Assembly (NCBI GenBank): GCA_029339505.1
Contig: JAQISU010000036.1
Location: 8,036,501 to 8,100,500 of the forward strand
Reading direction: 5' to 3'
Origin: Unio delphinus
Lineage: Eukaryota; Mollusca; Bivalvia; Unionida; Unionidae
DNA: 64,000 nt
Shown: positions 13,576 through 26,309 of the stretch, piece by piece
How the letters are laid out: each line of letters starts with the position of its first letter
Numbering within the stretch: the stretch's first letter is position 1
The notes under the pieces: generated by a model
What the model was told of the DNA's origin: nothing
The model's input: the letters and a program-made list of their open reading frames with translations, nothing else
The model's database searches: none
Translations under genes and position numbers: made by a program

Positions 13576-13900
13576 GTCAACTGCTCTATCTGTACGTTGA
13601 AACAAAATCTTTAACAAAGAAGAAAACTCCGTATTACATAAAGGGTACGACCGATTATAATTTGGCATTTGGTTTATAACGTGTACTAGATAATCAATAC
13701 TTCTTATGTCATATGAAGAAAATTGCTGATTTAATTTATATGTATGACATATTTTAAATCACATTACCATTCTTATTGCCAATAATCATTTCTTTTTAAA
13801 AACCTGATTAGATTGTATATTATAATATTGTGTATATGTATATATATGTGTATAATATTTGTTTATTATGATATTTTGTATTTCATAATTGAAGCTCATC
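12440..13900. repeat. Second duplicated segment, copy 2
   Basis: Homologous to 10141-11500, with a (TA)n tract at 13500-13572. Single-base differences and small indels suggest the duplication is not very recent. Confidence 0.65.
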
Positions 13901-14907
13901 AATATATTTAAAGGCAATTTATTTTGTTTTCTGAGTCTCTTAAGTACATGAGTAAATTATTTTTCTTTATGCATTTTTGGTGTGTACCTACACATGAGGC
14001 TAAGTCAGTAGATATGCATTGCGACTCCATTTTTTATATTTAGTTCCTTATTTATTAATAATACTTGGTAGATTTTATGCTGGTTAAGTTTGTACCCGAC
14101 TCCCTTCAACCTGCTATCAGACGTTGGCTCCTTGTCTTAACATAGTTATATTCTACGCGCAACATAAGAATTTTAGTCTTTTTTTTTTTGGGTTTAAACT
14201 TAGTCGTATTCATGACATTTGATTTGATACTTGTCGATATTTATATACAATATTTAACACTTTTTGAATATGTTGTTAAAATTTCATTGTTTTGTTTTAT
14301 AAATTATTTCCGTATTATATTCCTCTGGCTTTTGACCTCTTTTCTTTTGTAATGTGTTTGATAACCGAGTGGTAGCATCCCCAATTTTCTGTTAGTATTA
14401 TGTCCGTTTTAAAATGACTTATTTTGATCCTTCCTGAAGCATTGCCAACGTTGTAAATATCTTGTTCAAAACTATGTGCCGTATTTTCAACTTATTGTCG
14501 TGGTATATTGCTTACTTAAACTAAACGTCTAACACTCTACAAATTAAGTTTATATAGCTGTCTATAAATAACTCGTATACGTCATTCACGCAATAGATTT
14601 GGACTGAATTCTACTCCATGTTACACAAGAAACTTGCAGGTATGGTATTTGAAGTAAACATTAGCTTGCTTGAGACAGTTACATCAACATACATCCGTGA
14701 TGACAAATTTTGGTTATGACCAATGCTTTAATTTCTCAATAGAAGTCTTACACTACACTATAGTATAGAATATAAATACTGTCTGGAATGATGAACCATA
14801 TTGTGTAAGACCATTAAAATAAAAACCATCTTCGTGTCAACTCATCATTCCGACAGGAAACACTTTAAAGAAAAGATATTTTTCTTGGACCATTTATCTA
14901 ATCAAGA
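13901..14907. other. AT-rich DNA, nothing recognised
   Basis: No ORF with family resemblance, no RNA gene and no clear repeat were seen on either strand. Confidence 0.5.
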
Positions 14908-15270
14908 TATTGATTATATTGATAATATTGAATACATTGATAATATTGATTATATTGATAATATTGATTTAATTGATAATATTGATAATATTGATAATAG
15001 TGATAATATTGAGAATAGTGATTATAGTGATAATATTGATAATAGTGATAATATTAATGACATTGATTTTAATGATAAGATTGATTATATTGATAATATT
15101 GATAATATTGATAACATCGGTTATCTTGATTAAATTGATAATATTGATTATATTGATAATATTGATTAAATTGATAATATTGATAATATTGATAACATTG
15201 ATTATATTGATGATAATAATAATTATATTGATTATATTGATTACATTGATAATATTAATTTAATTGTTAA
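14908..15270. repeat. 9-bp satellite (ATTGATAAT-type)
   Basis: About 40 units of ATTGATAAT and variants (ATTGATTAT, AGTGATAAT). Because 9 is a multiple of 3, two plus-strand frames stay open for around 100 codons; these are artefacts of the repeat. Confidence 0.9.
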
Positions 15271-15387
15271 TACAGTCCACATTATACTCATGTATTAGTC
15301 CTTGATTTACAAGTCGAGGCTGTTACATTTCCTAACATTAAAAGAAATAGTTAATTGAGCTGTAAATGGAAACCTGAATGAGAAACG

Positions 15388-15551
<164 letters not shown>

Positions 15552-17894
15552 ATCTGAAAGTTCTGATAAACGTAAGTTTGTAACAGAAGGCGTCACTAAA
15601 TATTACAATGAAACTGATTCCGGGATCATTATTTTCAATAAACATTTATAATGTCAACCCCTATATCTTTGTTCCTTTAGTAATTATCGTAAATGTTTCC
15701 GCAATACAACGATATTTTGTCTTTTCTTTTCTTGGCGCATATTCTTCGGGTATTTGTTTATTTATTGTTCTCACAAAGCACATGCTGCTCACAGGCCAAT
15801 TTCAATGTTTACCGGGGACGTTAATTCAATTTTTTCGGGGCGGTGGGGGAGGTAACAAAACTTTACGGGCTTGGTAATGTTTGTGCATAGGCTACATCAT
15901 TTTTACAGCACATGCAAATTTAGGGTGTGAGGGTGTGGAGCTGGTGATGGAGGAAATAAATGCTCCCCGCTGCAATTTACAGGCTGGATCGTAATGATGG
16001 ATTTTAAAAGCGACTTTCGGCGTATTCCTTATTTCATCCAACATTGTATCTTTATGTACGGAAATTGGAAATGTCCACTGTGGACATTAAAGTTAATTCA
16101 GATAATTATTTTATTTTGCATAACTGGATAACATAAAACTAATGATGACAATCATCGTCTCTCTCGTCATCTCTGAGATATTTTATATAATACAGTATAT
16201 GACGTACAGTTAATATTTTACAATCCCTGATTGGACATGGATTGGACTTTCAACTTCAAGTCATGCTTCCCGATTATTTGTTTAAAGTGAATCTATCTGA
16301 GTTTCGGGTGCGAAATCTAGAAGCAATTATTTCTTTCTACGTTTTTGGTTTCATACCATACAGACACCATGATGCGCTACTTCAAACGTGCCGACATGAC
16401 TTTATAGATAAACGTCCGAAAAATAATTTTACCTATTTCAGGATGATGAAGAAACTGCATAATAATAATCTCCAACAAAAACACACATGTTATCAACATT
16501 AAGATTTCGAATTTCAGATTCAGGTAAATGTAATATAGTGACGTGAAAGTCCTAGATTGTATTCTGAATAATCTGATTTTATGGATGATATGAATGAATG
16601 AATGTTAAATTATAGTGAACCGGCCACAAAGGGTCATTATTCACTGTTTTATCTTTCAAAAGAAAAATATTTTATTGTTCCCTTCGGGTAAGGAATGGTG
16701 CCACATCCCCACGGACGTTTAAGCACACATAGTGTGCTAATTAATTTGGTCGTCATGTCGAGCCCTTATTGAGGGACTATCGACATGAAGATAGGACCTG
16801 GGTGAGTGGAAATAGATCAAACACGCACTCAGCCCTATCAATCAATCGGATGGAGTGTACTAGAGGTGCAATGGCACCAAATAATGACTGGTGAAAAATG
16901 GTTTTCACGTCTCGTCATTTTGAGGGTTTCTGCTAGCGAGTAAGGAGGAAAAGGTCCGTTAAACCAGCTCATGTATGTCGACAGCCTTGAAACGCCCTAG
17001 CCATACTTATTTCAAATGAGGTCCATTTTCACTAACGGACGGAAAATATACCAATAATGTGTAAGCCACCTGAGTAATTAAATCAAATTTTGTGAAGTTG
17101 AAGATTTTTTCTAACTCCTAACATACCAATGTCTCTAGTATCCGTGGTACGTATTGAAAGTCCCTAACAATTTTAATTCTAGAATGTCTGTGCGACATAT
17201 GTAGGCTTGTCACTGTTAGGTTATATGGATTGTAAATTTTGATTGGCGGTGTTCGAAATTGATCAAGGTAGGTTTCTCAAAAGAGCTTGTCAAATAGAGC
17301 TTTCTTACCAAATGAGAGCTCTGTAATGGCTAAATGACAGTAGCCCTTTTGATGGAGGGTTACGTTATGGTAACCAGTCTTCCCTCATTCTGGTTTGTTT
17401 GCTCCGGTGTCATCATGACGTCTCTTGTTCCTTGGGCTTCCCTTCATCTTGATTGTCAGCATCGGTGTCCTCCTCTCTTCTGGATATCTAGATTTAAAAT
17501 TGCCCCTATCAATTTGGAAATACTCTGTGCTGTTGTTACAAAAGTGTAGACAGTCCCATGTGATAGCCTATTAATGCGGATGAACTAGTCCCGCATTCCT
17601 GATGGTTCTAGGTTCGATACCACCTTGTATTTCTGATTTAGTTTTTAGGAGAATACTGACTAATTGGTATTTGGATGCAGCATTGTGCCGCTGGGTCTGA
17701 TGGTCTTGGTGTTTAATGTATATGGAAAAAGTTAGAAACAGATAGAGAAGAGTGTTAATTCCTAGATGATGGTATCCATAGTCCACCCGTTTGTTTTTGT
17801 ACCTGATGTTATTTTCTTAAATGCTTCTATGTTTATTTATATATCTTTTGTTATCCCTGGTGCTTCATCTAATTCTATTTGGTTGTTTTAAGTG

Positions 17895-18235
17895 TGTAGC
17901 CCGTCAAATGTTTGGTCAATGAACCCATGTGACCTCATTGTGAGACTACAATTTACTTCTTATGGTTGTTATAAATTTCAGAATTAGTATCTTATTTAGG
18001 TGTTTTAGTAGACCGTCAAATGATTGGTCAATGAACCCATGTGACATCATTGTGAGGCTACAATTTACTTCTCAAGGTTCTAATAAATTTCGGAATTAGT
18101 ATGTTATTAAGGTGTTTTAGTAGCCCGTCAAATGATTGGCCAATGAACCCAAGTGATCTCATTGTGAGGCTACATATTGCTTCTGAAGGTTGTTTTACAT
18201 GTTAGAATTTTCAATTTATTTAGGTGTTCAGGCGA
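17895..18235. repeat. 112-bp tandem repeat in the LINE 3' region, three copies
   Basis: Units begin 'ccgtcaaatg(a/t)ttgg(t/c)caatg' at 17901, 18013 and 18125 and contain 'cattgtgag(a/g)ctaca'. The period is 112 for both steps. Confidence 0.85.
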
Positions 18236-18948
18236 TGTTTCTATATTTTTTTAATTAGCCCTGTTGTTTTAAGCAGTTCAATTATATTTTTGAATGTTCC
18301 TTGAGAGTTGGTGTTAGTTAATTGGATTACTTCTGTGTATGTACTTGGTGCGGCTATGTTTAGTTGTTTGGATCTAAATTTGTCCCTTTCCTTTTTGTTT
18401 TTGTACAATTGTTGAAGATAAAGCGTAAATATTCTGGGGTGTTACAATTGTGGCAATTAATGTTATGTGAGAAGGGTCCTATGTATTTTCCAAAGCTGTA
18501 TGCCAGTTTGGTTTTTCCTATTATTATTCTATTCATTTTACATTGTTCATAACCTGTGCACCCGGGTTGTTTTTTTATTCTTTACTCTACGAACTTCCTT
18601 GGTGATATGTAATATTCTTCCTTGTTTATTTATGTCCCAATCGGTTTGCAATGTTTGATTAATCATTGTGTTAATTAAACTATATACAAGTTTGGCTATA
18701 TTTAAGTGGCATGCAATTAAGTTCGTCGAGTTTGTTTCAGCAAGTTGGTCTGCTAACTCATTACCTTTGATGTCAATGTGGGATGGAATCCATATAAATT
18801 CTACTACTAGTTTATTTGAATTTATGGTTTTCAGTATTAGGTTAATTTGTTTTAAGAAATTTTCTCTAGATTTTTGTGGTATTATTTTGGATTGAGGTTA
18901 TGACGCTTAGCGAGTCGCAAATAATCAGTCTGATTCGGTTCATTTTCC

Positions 18949-19224
18949 TCAATCTACTGTAATGCTATTGGATGGACCAAAAGTCAGCTGTATAAATATA
19001 CAATGGTCGGGTAGACGGCTGCCCATTTGAACATTATATTCTGCTATGACCATTGCAGCAGCTGTTTTGAAACTTTTTGTTATTTTTGAGCCATCCGTGT
19101 AAATGTTTGTAAAATTTTTATATATATTATTTATTATTTCTAATGCTAATGTTTTTAAATAGTTTTGTTGGTTTTCATTTCTTCCTTTATCTGATAGGGA
19201 GATATTTTCTTTTTGTTCGCACAT
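18949..19224 (-). pseudogene. LINE RNase H-like segment
   Basis: 91 codons with NIYTDGSKITKSFKTAAAMV, the first catalytic aspartate block of an RNase H domain as found at the end of some I/jockey-group LINE polyproteins. The rest of the domain is missing or frameshifted. Confidence 0.65.
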
Positions 19225-19519
19225 TGCTCCAAGGTTCTTTGTTGTACGTTATGTTGTTTTCTACTTGGAATATGTCTATTGGGAGTTTAGTTTTTAATTC
19301 ATGAACTACTTTTCCAATAGAGGTGGTGTTTTTGAGAGTTTTTCTAAAGGGGGTATTGCATTTATTGATAGCCAGGTACGTGGGGTGCGTTTTTTCATAG
19401 GTCGACATTCGGGCTGCATATTTTAAGATGAGTTCCTGCCTTCCTGTTAAAACCTGTAGCTCGGCTGTCGAGGTTGATGGCAGTGCGCCGGTACCAATGA
19501 GTAGGGCTTTTCTCTGTAT

Positions 19520-19867
19520 TTAATTTAGTTTGTTTAAGTGACGTTCGGGTGCCGTGGTGTATATTTGGCACCCATAGTCAAGTTTAGATCTTATTAATGC
19601 CCTATACAGTGTTAAAATAGTTTCTTGGTTGGCACCCCACTGAGTGCATTTGAGGCCTTTTAGTAGATTTAGATCCTGGTTGCATCTTTTAACTAGTTCA
19701 TTTATTTGATGCGCCCATATTAGGTGTTCATTAAAGTACAGAAATTTAGCTACTTTTATGAATGTTATTTCTTTATTTTGTACTGTTAATTTGGGATATT
19801 GTTTGAATTTCTTACGTGGGGTGAAAAGTACAGCTACCGTTTTATGGTGCGATTGTTTGAAGCCCAT
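19520..19867 (-). pseudogene. LINE reverse transcriptase, C-terminal segment
   Basis: 115 open codons with KTVAVLFTPRKKF, then a KFLYFNEHLIWAHQI stretch corresponding to the 'KFLG..FD..L.W..HI' block of I/jockey-type reverse transcriptases, and ALIRSKLDYGCQIY. Part of the 16592-20938 insertion; the protein is broken on both sides. Confidence 0.8.
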
Positions 19868-21005
19868 TTATCAGCCCATTTTCCTATGTTATTTATGCTG
19901 GTTTGAAGTTCAGCCATATGTTCGTGGTTGGAGGGGTTGCCTCCTCTCCATAGTCAACTATCATCAGAAAATTGTGATAATCCAATTTTAGGTAATGCCA
20001 AATTTGTGTCAAGGTCGTTTGTCATTAGATTAAAGAGGGTGGGGCTGAGTACACTCTCTTGTGAAGTTCCATTTTCAAGGGTGTGTTCCTCAGAGCATGT
20101 TGCCCCTACCCTAGTTATAATTCTGGGGTCGGTCAGGAAATTTTCTATAAAGTTGAAAATACGACCCGTAATGCCGTAATGATTTAATTTGGCTATAAGG
20201 CCTTTGGTCCATACAAGGTCGAATGCTTTTTCCAGATCAATAAATACCGCAATTAAGTTTCTATCCGCTTTTCTTACAGAGTTGAATGCCAGTTTGATAG
20301 CGGTTTCTAATCTTATTAATTGATCCGTAGTGGATCTTTTATTTCTAAACCCACATTGATTTCAGAAATCAAGTTGTTTCTTTCAAGGTGGTGTTTAATT
20401 CTATTAGAAATAATTGTTTCCATTATTTTGCATATGTTGTTAGAGAGAGAGATGGATCTGTACGAATTGATATCGTTTATATCTTTATTTGGTTTGAGTA
20501 TGGGTATTACTATCGCTGTTTTCCATTTTTAGGTAGCCTTCCTGTGCCCCATATTTTGTTTAGCATTTTTGGATAGGTTTTTGTATATTACATACCCTAT
20601 TTGGTCTTCCCCAGGTGAAGTTTCTTTTTTGGTTTTAAGTGCCTGTTCCCATTAATATAGTGGTATGTCTGTATTTAGATCTGATAGTTTGGGTCCCAGG
20701 TCTTTAAATAGTTCCTTAAATTTAATTTCAGTTTTAGCCCTGTGATTTTGAAATTGCTTGGTGTGGTTGTTATCACTGCTCATATTTTCGAAGTGTTGGG
20801 CTAATGAGTCAGCTTTTTCCTTATTGTTACTAGTGTTGTTTTTTGAGGGGGGGGGGTGCTATTGGTGTCCTTCCCCATGATAGTTCTAATTTTATCCCAT
20901 ACTTGTTTGGAGTTAGTTCTAAAATTTATACTACTGTCGATGATATATCACATCAGTATGCGTAGGCAAGGCTTGTGTGTTGATCGACAACACCACGGAC
21001 AGTGG

Positions 21006-21123
21006 TATATAACGCCCAATACTTCCTTCTTCAATTCAAGCTCGTCCAGACGCCAGATCTCACAACGTAATATCGGTATTTAGTTTTGTCCTCAGATCAA
21101 TTCTTCAACAAAAAAATCAAAAG
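21006..21123 (+). promoter_or_regulatory. Candidate TATA promoter and non-coding first exon, paralogue 1
   Basis: TATATAA at 21006-21012, then about 110 bases ending in AAG|GTAAGC (donor GT at 21124-21125). The paralogous segment at 25790-25900 has TATAAAA, the same spacing of landmarks and its own donor ACG|GTAAGA. The element order suggests a core promoter, transcription start some 25-30 bases after TATA, and a 5' UTR exon. No coding exon of the gene was identified, so the product is unknown. Confidence 0.4.
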
Positions 21124-21169
21124 GTAAGCAACAAAAATAGAAAATTTTATTCTCTCGTCAGTTTCAGAA

Positions 21170-21445
21170 TCTACCATGTATTGTATTGATACAACATTGA
21201 TTATATTGATTCAACATTTATTAAATTGATTTAACATTTATTGAATTGATTTAACATGGCTTGCATTGATTTAACATTAATTGCATCGATTTATCATTGA
21301 TTGTATTGATTTAACATTGATAGTATTTATTTGCCATTTATTGTATTGATTCAACATTTATTGAATTGATTTAACATTGATTGTATTGATTCGAGATTGA
21401 TTGCATTGATTCGACATTGATTGTATTAATTTAACCTGTTATTAA
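21170..21445. repeat. ~18-bp satellite (ATTGATTTAACATTGATT-type)
   Basis: Around fifteen degenerate units of 'attgattyaacatttattg' type. Sits within the presumed intron after the 21.0-kb exon. Confidence 0.8.
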
Positions 21446-21939
21446 TTCAACGTTGATTGCAGTAGATAGGAACATTTCATTTTGATATAAAAAAATAAAC
21501 AAATTATGAACTGCGGTTCCACAAATTAACAAATCGATAATGAATACAGTGTATAGAATTAAACAAATTGATAAAACAAATATACCGTTTTCTTTAAACT
21601 TTTTTTATATAAATATGGTGCTGCTGACTAAGAGTAAAAAGACTAAAAGGTTATCCATATTTGTTTTATATCTTATATATATATATATATATATTTTAAA
21701 GATACCTTAACTAGAGGCCCTTTTTTGAAAACATCTTTAATACCAACATTCATCCTGTCGCTAAAATAATGCGAAAGACCAGCAATATATCATGTATCAA
21801 AATCCTCATTGATTTATGCAAATGACCAATTTTCTTTGATACTCAATGTAGAAATTTTCACCTGTCTAGGACTAACATTAACTCAATATTATCTATTCCA
21901 GTAAAATGACTTTACAACATGAAATGTAGATATATGTGA

Positions 21940-22350
21940 TAATTAATGTACTTATAACTTTGACTTCTAAATCTTTCTAATGTACTGATAACTTGGACTT
22001 CTAAATCTTTCTAATGTACTCCTAACTTGGACTTCTAAATCTTTCTAATGTACTGATAACTTTAACTTCTAAATCTTTTTAATGTACTCCTAACTTGGAC
22101 TTCTAAATCTTTCTAATGTACTGATAACTTTGACTTCTAAATCTTTTTAATGTACTCCTAACTTGGACTTCTAAATCTTTCTAATGTACTCATAACTTTG
22201 ACTTCTAAATACTTATAATGTACTGAAAACTTTGACTTCTAAATCTTTCTAATGTACTCATAACTTGGGCTTCTAAATCTTTTTAATGTACTCCTAACTT
22301 GGACTTCTAAATCTTTTTAATGGACTCATAACTTTGACTTTTAAATCTTT
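21940..22350. repeat. 34-bp tandem repeat
   Basis: About twelve units with 'taatgtactcataactttg' and 'acttctaaatctttc'. Alternating variants (ctcctaacttgg versus ctgataacttt) suggest that a two-unit block was amplified. Confidence 0.88.
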
Positions 22351-22414
22351 CTGACATGGCGACAGCTCGGTTTAGCTACCCTGTAAAACCAAGGTAGTTT
22401 TTTTTTCAAGGCAT

Positions 22415-23060
22415 AATAAGCATCAAACTATTCAAATTATATTACATTATATTTCATACACTTCAAACTATTCAAGTTATTATAACATTATATTTAATTT
22501 ACCTCAAACTATTCAAATTATTATTACATTATATTTTTAAACTTCAAACTATTCAAATCATTATTACATGATATTTCATAAACTTATTCCAATTAGTATT
22601 AAATTATATTATTATATTTAAAACTATTCAAATTATTATTACATTATATTTCATTAACTTCAGACTATTCAAGTTATTATTACATTATATTTCATGAACT
22701 TATGACTATTACAATTAGTATAAAATTATTTTTTTAAATTTTAAACTATTCAAATTATTATTACATTATATTTCATAAACTTCACACTATTCAAATTATT
22801 ATTACATTATATTTCATAAACTTCACACTATTCAAATTATTATTACATTTTATTTCATTAACTTCAAACTATTCAAGTTATTATTACATTATATTTCATG
22901 AACTTAAGACTATTCCAATTAGTATAAAATTATTTTTTTTAAATTTTAAACTATTCAAATTATTATTACATTATATTTCATAAACTTCAAACTATTCAAA
23001 TTATTATTACATTATACTTCATAAACTTCAAACTATTCGAATTGTTATTACATTGTATTT
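22415..23060. repeat. ~41-bp tandem repeat
   Basis: About fifteen units with 'ttattacattatatttcata' and 'aacttcaaactattcaaa'. Some units carry shared deletions, indicating higher-order amplification. Confidence 0.88.
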
Positions 23061-23404
23061 GATTTAATGTGAAATATTTCTTATTAAACGAAATCTTACT
23101 ATTATTTATTCATCGCAATGACAGCTGAATTTCATTCATGGTTTCAAATTAGGAAAGCATAAACAGGACAATATTAGAAGCCAAATGATTTCTTTATCCT
23201 TTTTTGTTTTATTTCTTTTTTAAAACTTTTTATTTTATTATTGCGAAGTGGGATATTACGGCACAGCTAGACTTTGCATGTTCAAGGTGCCAAAGGTGAT
23301 GTGTCTTTATCCTGTATATCCATCAACATTTGAGTTATGCTATATCTAAAATCATCGTAAACACCGGCTCTGCTTTGAAAAGCATGATTAAATACATGAA
23401 CAGT

Positions 23405-23655
23405 GATTAGGGACAAATTAGGGACAATGGGACTTATCTATAAAATATTTCGATGGAACAACATTTATAGGGACGATGGGACTTATCATTAAATACCTCT
23501 ATCGGACAGGAAAATATAAGGACAATGAGACTTAACATGAAAATACCCCTGGAACGATATTGGGACACGATTTATAGGGACAATGTGACCTACCATTCAA
23601 ATACCTCCATAGGAAAAATTATAGGGACAATGGGACTTATCATTAATATAGGGAC
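23405..23655. repeat. ~50-60 bp degenerate repeat with GGGACAATGGGACTTATC
   Basis: Five degenerate units containing 'agggacaatgggacttatc' and 'aaatacctc'. Immediately beyond, at about 23678, sits a perfect TGACGTCA palindrome (a CRE-type site in animals; no functional evidence here). Confidence 0.65.
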
Positions 23656-23699
23656 GTTAGGAAAGGAAAAGGTGAGGTGACGTCACGGTGTTGCACGTC

Positions 23700-25330
23700 G
23701 CGTTCCCATATAACTTTACCATTTAACACATCTTTTACTTTTACTTCCTGATTCTCTGCGGTTTAACAGATTACATCAACAATCTATAGTAAAACGTGTA
23801 CCTATATATGTATGCATGTTCATTTAGACTTCATCTGCCAATGTTATACCCGTCTAAGTCGAACTTGAGTGGCTACTAAATATACTGTGAAGTATCGTAT
23901 TATGCCTTCATATGTGTAAATACCATGTGCTTAGTTACCATTGGTACAGAAGATCTGTACGGTTTGTTATGTGTTAATACATCCTATTTATTATATAATT
24001 TGCTTCACTAGACTTGACTTGAGTTACAACTATAATGATCATATGTTAATTACATAAGACAATTAAAAATGTAAATAGGTAAAACGTGTTTGGCTTGAAA
24101 ATGATTAAAGGCCGAAAGTCTACAAAATAGAAGAGAGGTGGCCCTTTCTTCTTCTAACTAATGTTGTCTATAAGGGAAAAATTAAAACACACACACACAC
24201 ACGCACACACACACACGAAACAAAATTTAAAAACTTTTTAAACATTTTGCCGATATAATTTTTCCGGTCATTTAGCTTAAATTATTACCAAGCATGGAAA
24301 AACGACATTTTGGATGAAAATTATACGAAACATATCCATTTGAACTTCAACCATTACCAAGTGTGCAAACATGACATTTTGCATAAAAAATATTTAGATT
24401 ATATCCAGCCAAATAATTTCTTCAACCTTCAGTTTCAAGCAATTACCGACACTACAAAAGATTTAAGTGTTATAAAAGTAAATATATGATAGCATGATAG
24501 CGTGTGATTTATTTGGGTCATAACTAGTAATTCTTCTATGCTGAGTAATGGAAAAAAGGAATGACTGTAGTACAGATATGAAACAATACGTGAATATAGC
24601 ACACTGTTAATCAGCATTTAGCCGAGAGAACAAATAATCTTGAAATTTGAGTTCATTTTCTCAATATTTAATTATTGTAAAGTATTGTTGGTATTTAAAA
24701 TATTACTCATTGCCAGGTATCCATGTACTGTATACATTTATAATAATAATTTAAATAGATTTGACATAAAGGTAATCTGGTATGTGTTGGTAACCCTTAT
24801 AAGGATCAGTGATTACAAACTCTATTCTGGACACGCCGATTGAATTTTCAATAATTCGTAGAGTCCATGTGATAAGAAAAGCAATATAACTTGGAATGAC
24901 TTTCGTCTATACTATTACAATATGTATCCTTTCCAATATTAAATGATGTTAATTGATAATGCTAATAAAAAGTATATTTCCATCTGTTATACAGGACACC
25001 CGGCTTGTCAATACGTTCGATTATAAAACGAAAACAATATTTGCTTGCTACGAATGAATACCGCATATATTTTTCTAGCTGAGTATAGCCTCGTATTTAG
25101 TCAATTAGTCGTGGGAAACTCTTAAACGGTCTGCTTATTTCAAACTTTGAAACAGTCTATTTAAATCTAACCGGTGTTCGATATATACCACGATTCGACA
25201 CCTATCCTTTTCGAATAAATGTCCATATCCGACATCTGCCACTATCCTTCATGCCACAAGTCTCGTTAAATCAAAATGGAAAACTGAAAATAAAATAAAC
25301 AAACAAAAGTGCAGGAAAAATAATAACGCT
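23700..25330. other. AT-rich host DNA with a (CA)n tract
   Basis: No coding features recognised. A (CA)n-rich microsatellite lies at about 24188-24217. A short dispersed duplication around 24240-24400 repeats 'gacattttg' and 'atccatttgaac'-like phrases. Confidence 0.45.
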
Positions 25331-25789
25331 ATGATATTGAGCCATAGCATCACCACGTAAGCATTGCTTCAAACATGCCGCAGTGATTTTATAGAAATGT
25401 GTTTGAAAAAGATTTAAAAAAGAAAGAAATTAAATTATATTTCAGGATGATGAGAAGAATTTCTTAACACAGTCAAACAGTGTGATTTGACAGAGATTTG
25501 GACTGTTGACGCTTATATGAACCCAATCATTATTGTATACAATAAACTGAATACTAGTGTAATGTGGACTATGATTAAAATTAAAACTATTTTATTGTCA
25601 ACCATTATGTTTTAACCATGACAAGCTTATTATCAACATTATAATGTTGTAATACAATTACATATAAAGATAAGATAATTATAAGAAAAATCATATACTC
25701 TGAATAATTAGATCTTGTCGATAAATACTTATAAATGTAGGTTGGTCGAACCCTTTATGCGTTGATTGATAAAACAATACACGTAGTGG

Positions 25790-25900
25790 TATAAAACACC
25801 ACATAGCTTCATTTAAAGTCCAGGCGTACGTCAATTCTTACAGTTTAATAACGGTATGTAGTCTTGTCTTCAAACGATTTCCTTTAAAAGCTGAAAAACG
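25790..25900 (+). promoter_or_regulatory. Candidate TATA promoter and non-coding first exon, paralogue 2
   Basis: TATAAAA at 25790-25796 and donor ACG|GTAAGA with GT at 25901-25902. It aligns with 21006-21123. Upstream similarity also covers 25360-25460, which matches 16380-16480 (shared 'tatttcaggatgatga'), and 25690-25740, which matches 16555-16590. Without the LINE the two loci would be of similar length. Confidence 0.4.
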
Positions 25901-26094
25901 GTAAGACAAATCAATTTGTTGACTTGTTTCCAGAATGAAAGTCGTATTTTGTTCATGTCACTGTTATTGAAGCTCATCGCAAAATGAATTATATTTTTTT
26001 ATTTTAACAAAACTGACTGCAGACATACACAAGGTTCTAATAAACGTGATTTATACAAATTTCTAAATATACAGATTTTTCCATGATTAATTAG

Positions 26095-26254
26095 GATTAT
26101 TATTATTATTATGATTATTATTATTATTCTTATTATTTTTAATTATGATGATGATTATTATTATGATTAATATTATATTATTATTATATTATTATTATTT
26201 CGATGATTATTATTATTATCATTAGTGTTATGATTTTATTATGATAATGATTTA

Positions 26255-26303
<49 letters not shown>

Positions 26304-26305
26304 TA
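26095..26305. repeat. TTA/ATT trinucleotide microsatellite
   Basis: Imperfect TTA/ATT repeats with GAT interruptions, ending in about twenty perfect ATT units. Confidence 0.9.
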
Positions 26306-26309
26306 TTTT

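Larger units (their letters stand above)
16592..20938 (-). mobile_element. 5'-truncated LINE (jockey/I/Nimb-like), minus strand
   Basis: About 4.35 kb flanked by GATGATAT (16584-16591 and 20939-20946). The left end starts with a (GAAT)n tract, the complement of a short 3' tail repeat. From right to left the minus strand shows the reverse transcriptase N-terminus (about 20800-20450), the palm block YIDLEKAFD-like around 20240, the active-site box FSDD around 19970 (the usual first residues are F-A), the post-RT block at 19520-19867 (LIRSKLDYGCQIYTTAP) and an RNase H-type segment YTDGSKI at 18949-19224. No upstream endonuclease is present, so it is 5'-truncated, and several frameshifts and stops make it dead. 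A three-copy tandem repeat of ~112 bp lies in its 3' part. The clade assignment is inference. Confidence 0.8.

Noticed and set aside
14801..15263. Two overlapping ORFs rich in Ile/Asp or Ile/Leu
   Set aside because: They are the 9-bp satellite read in two frames, not genes.
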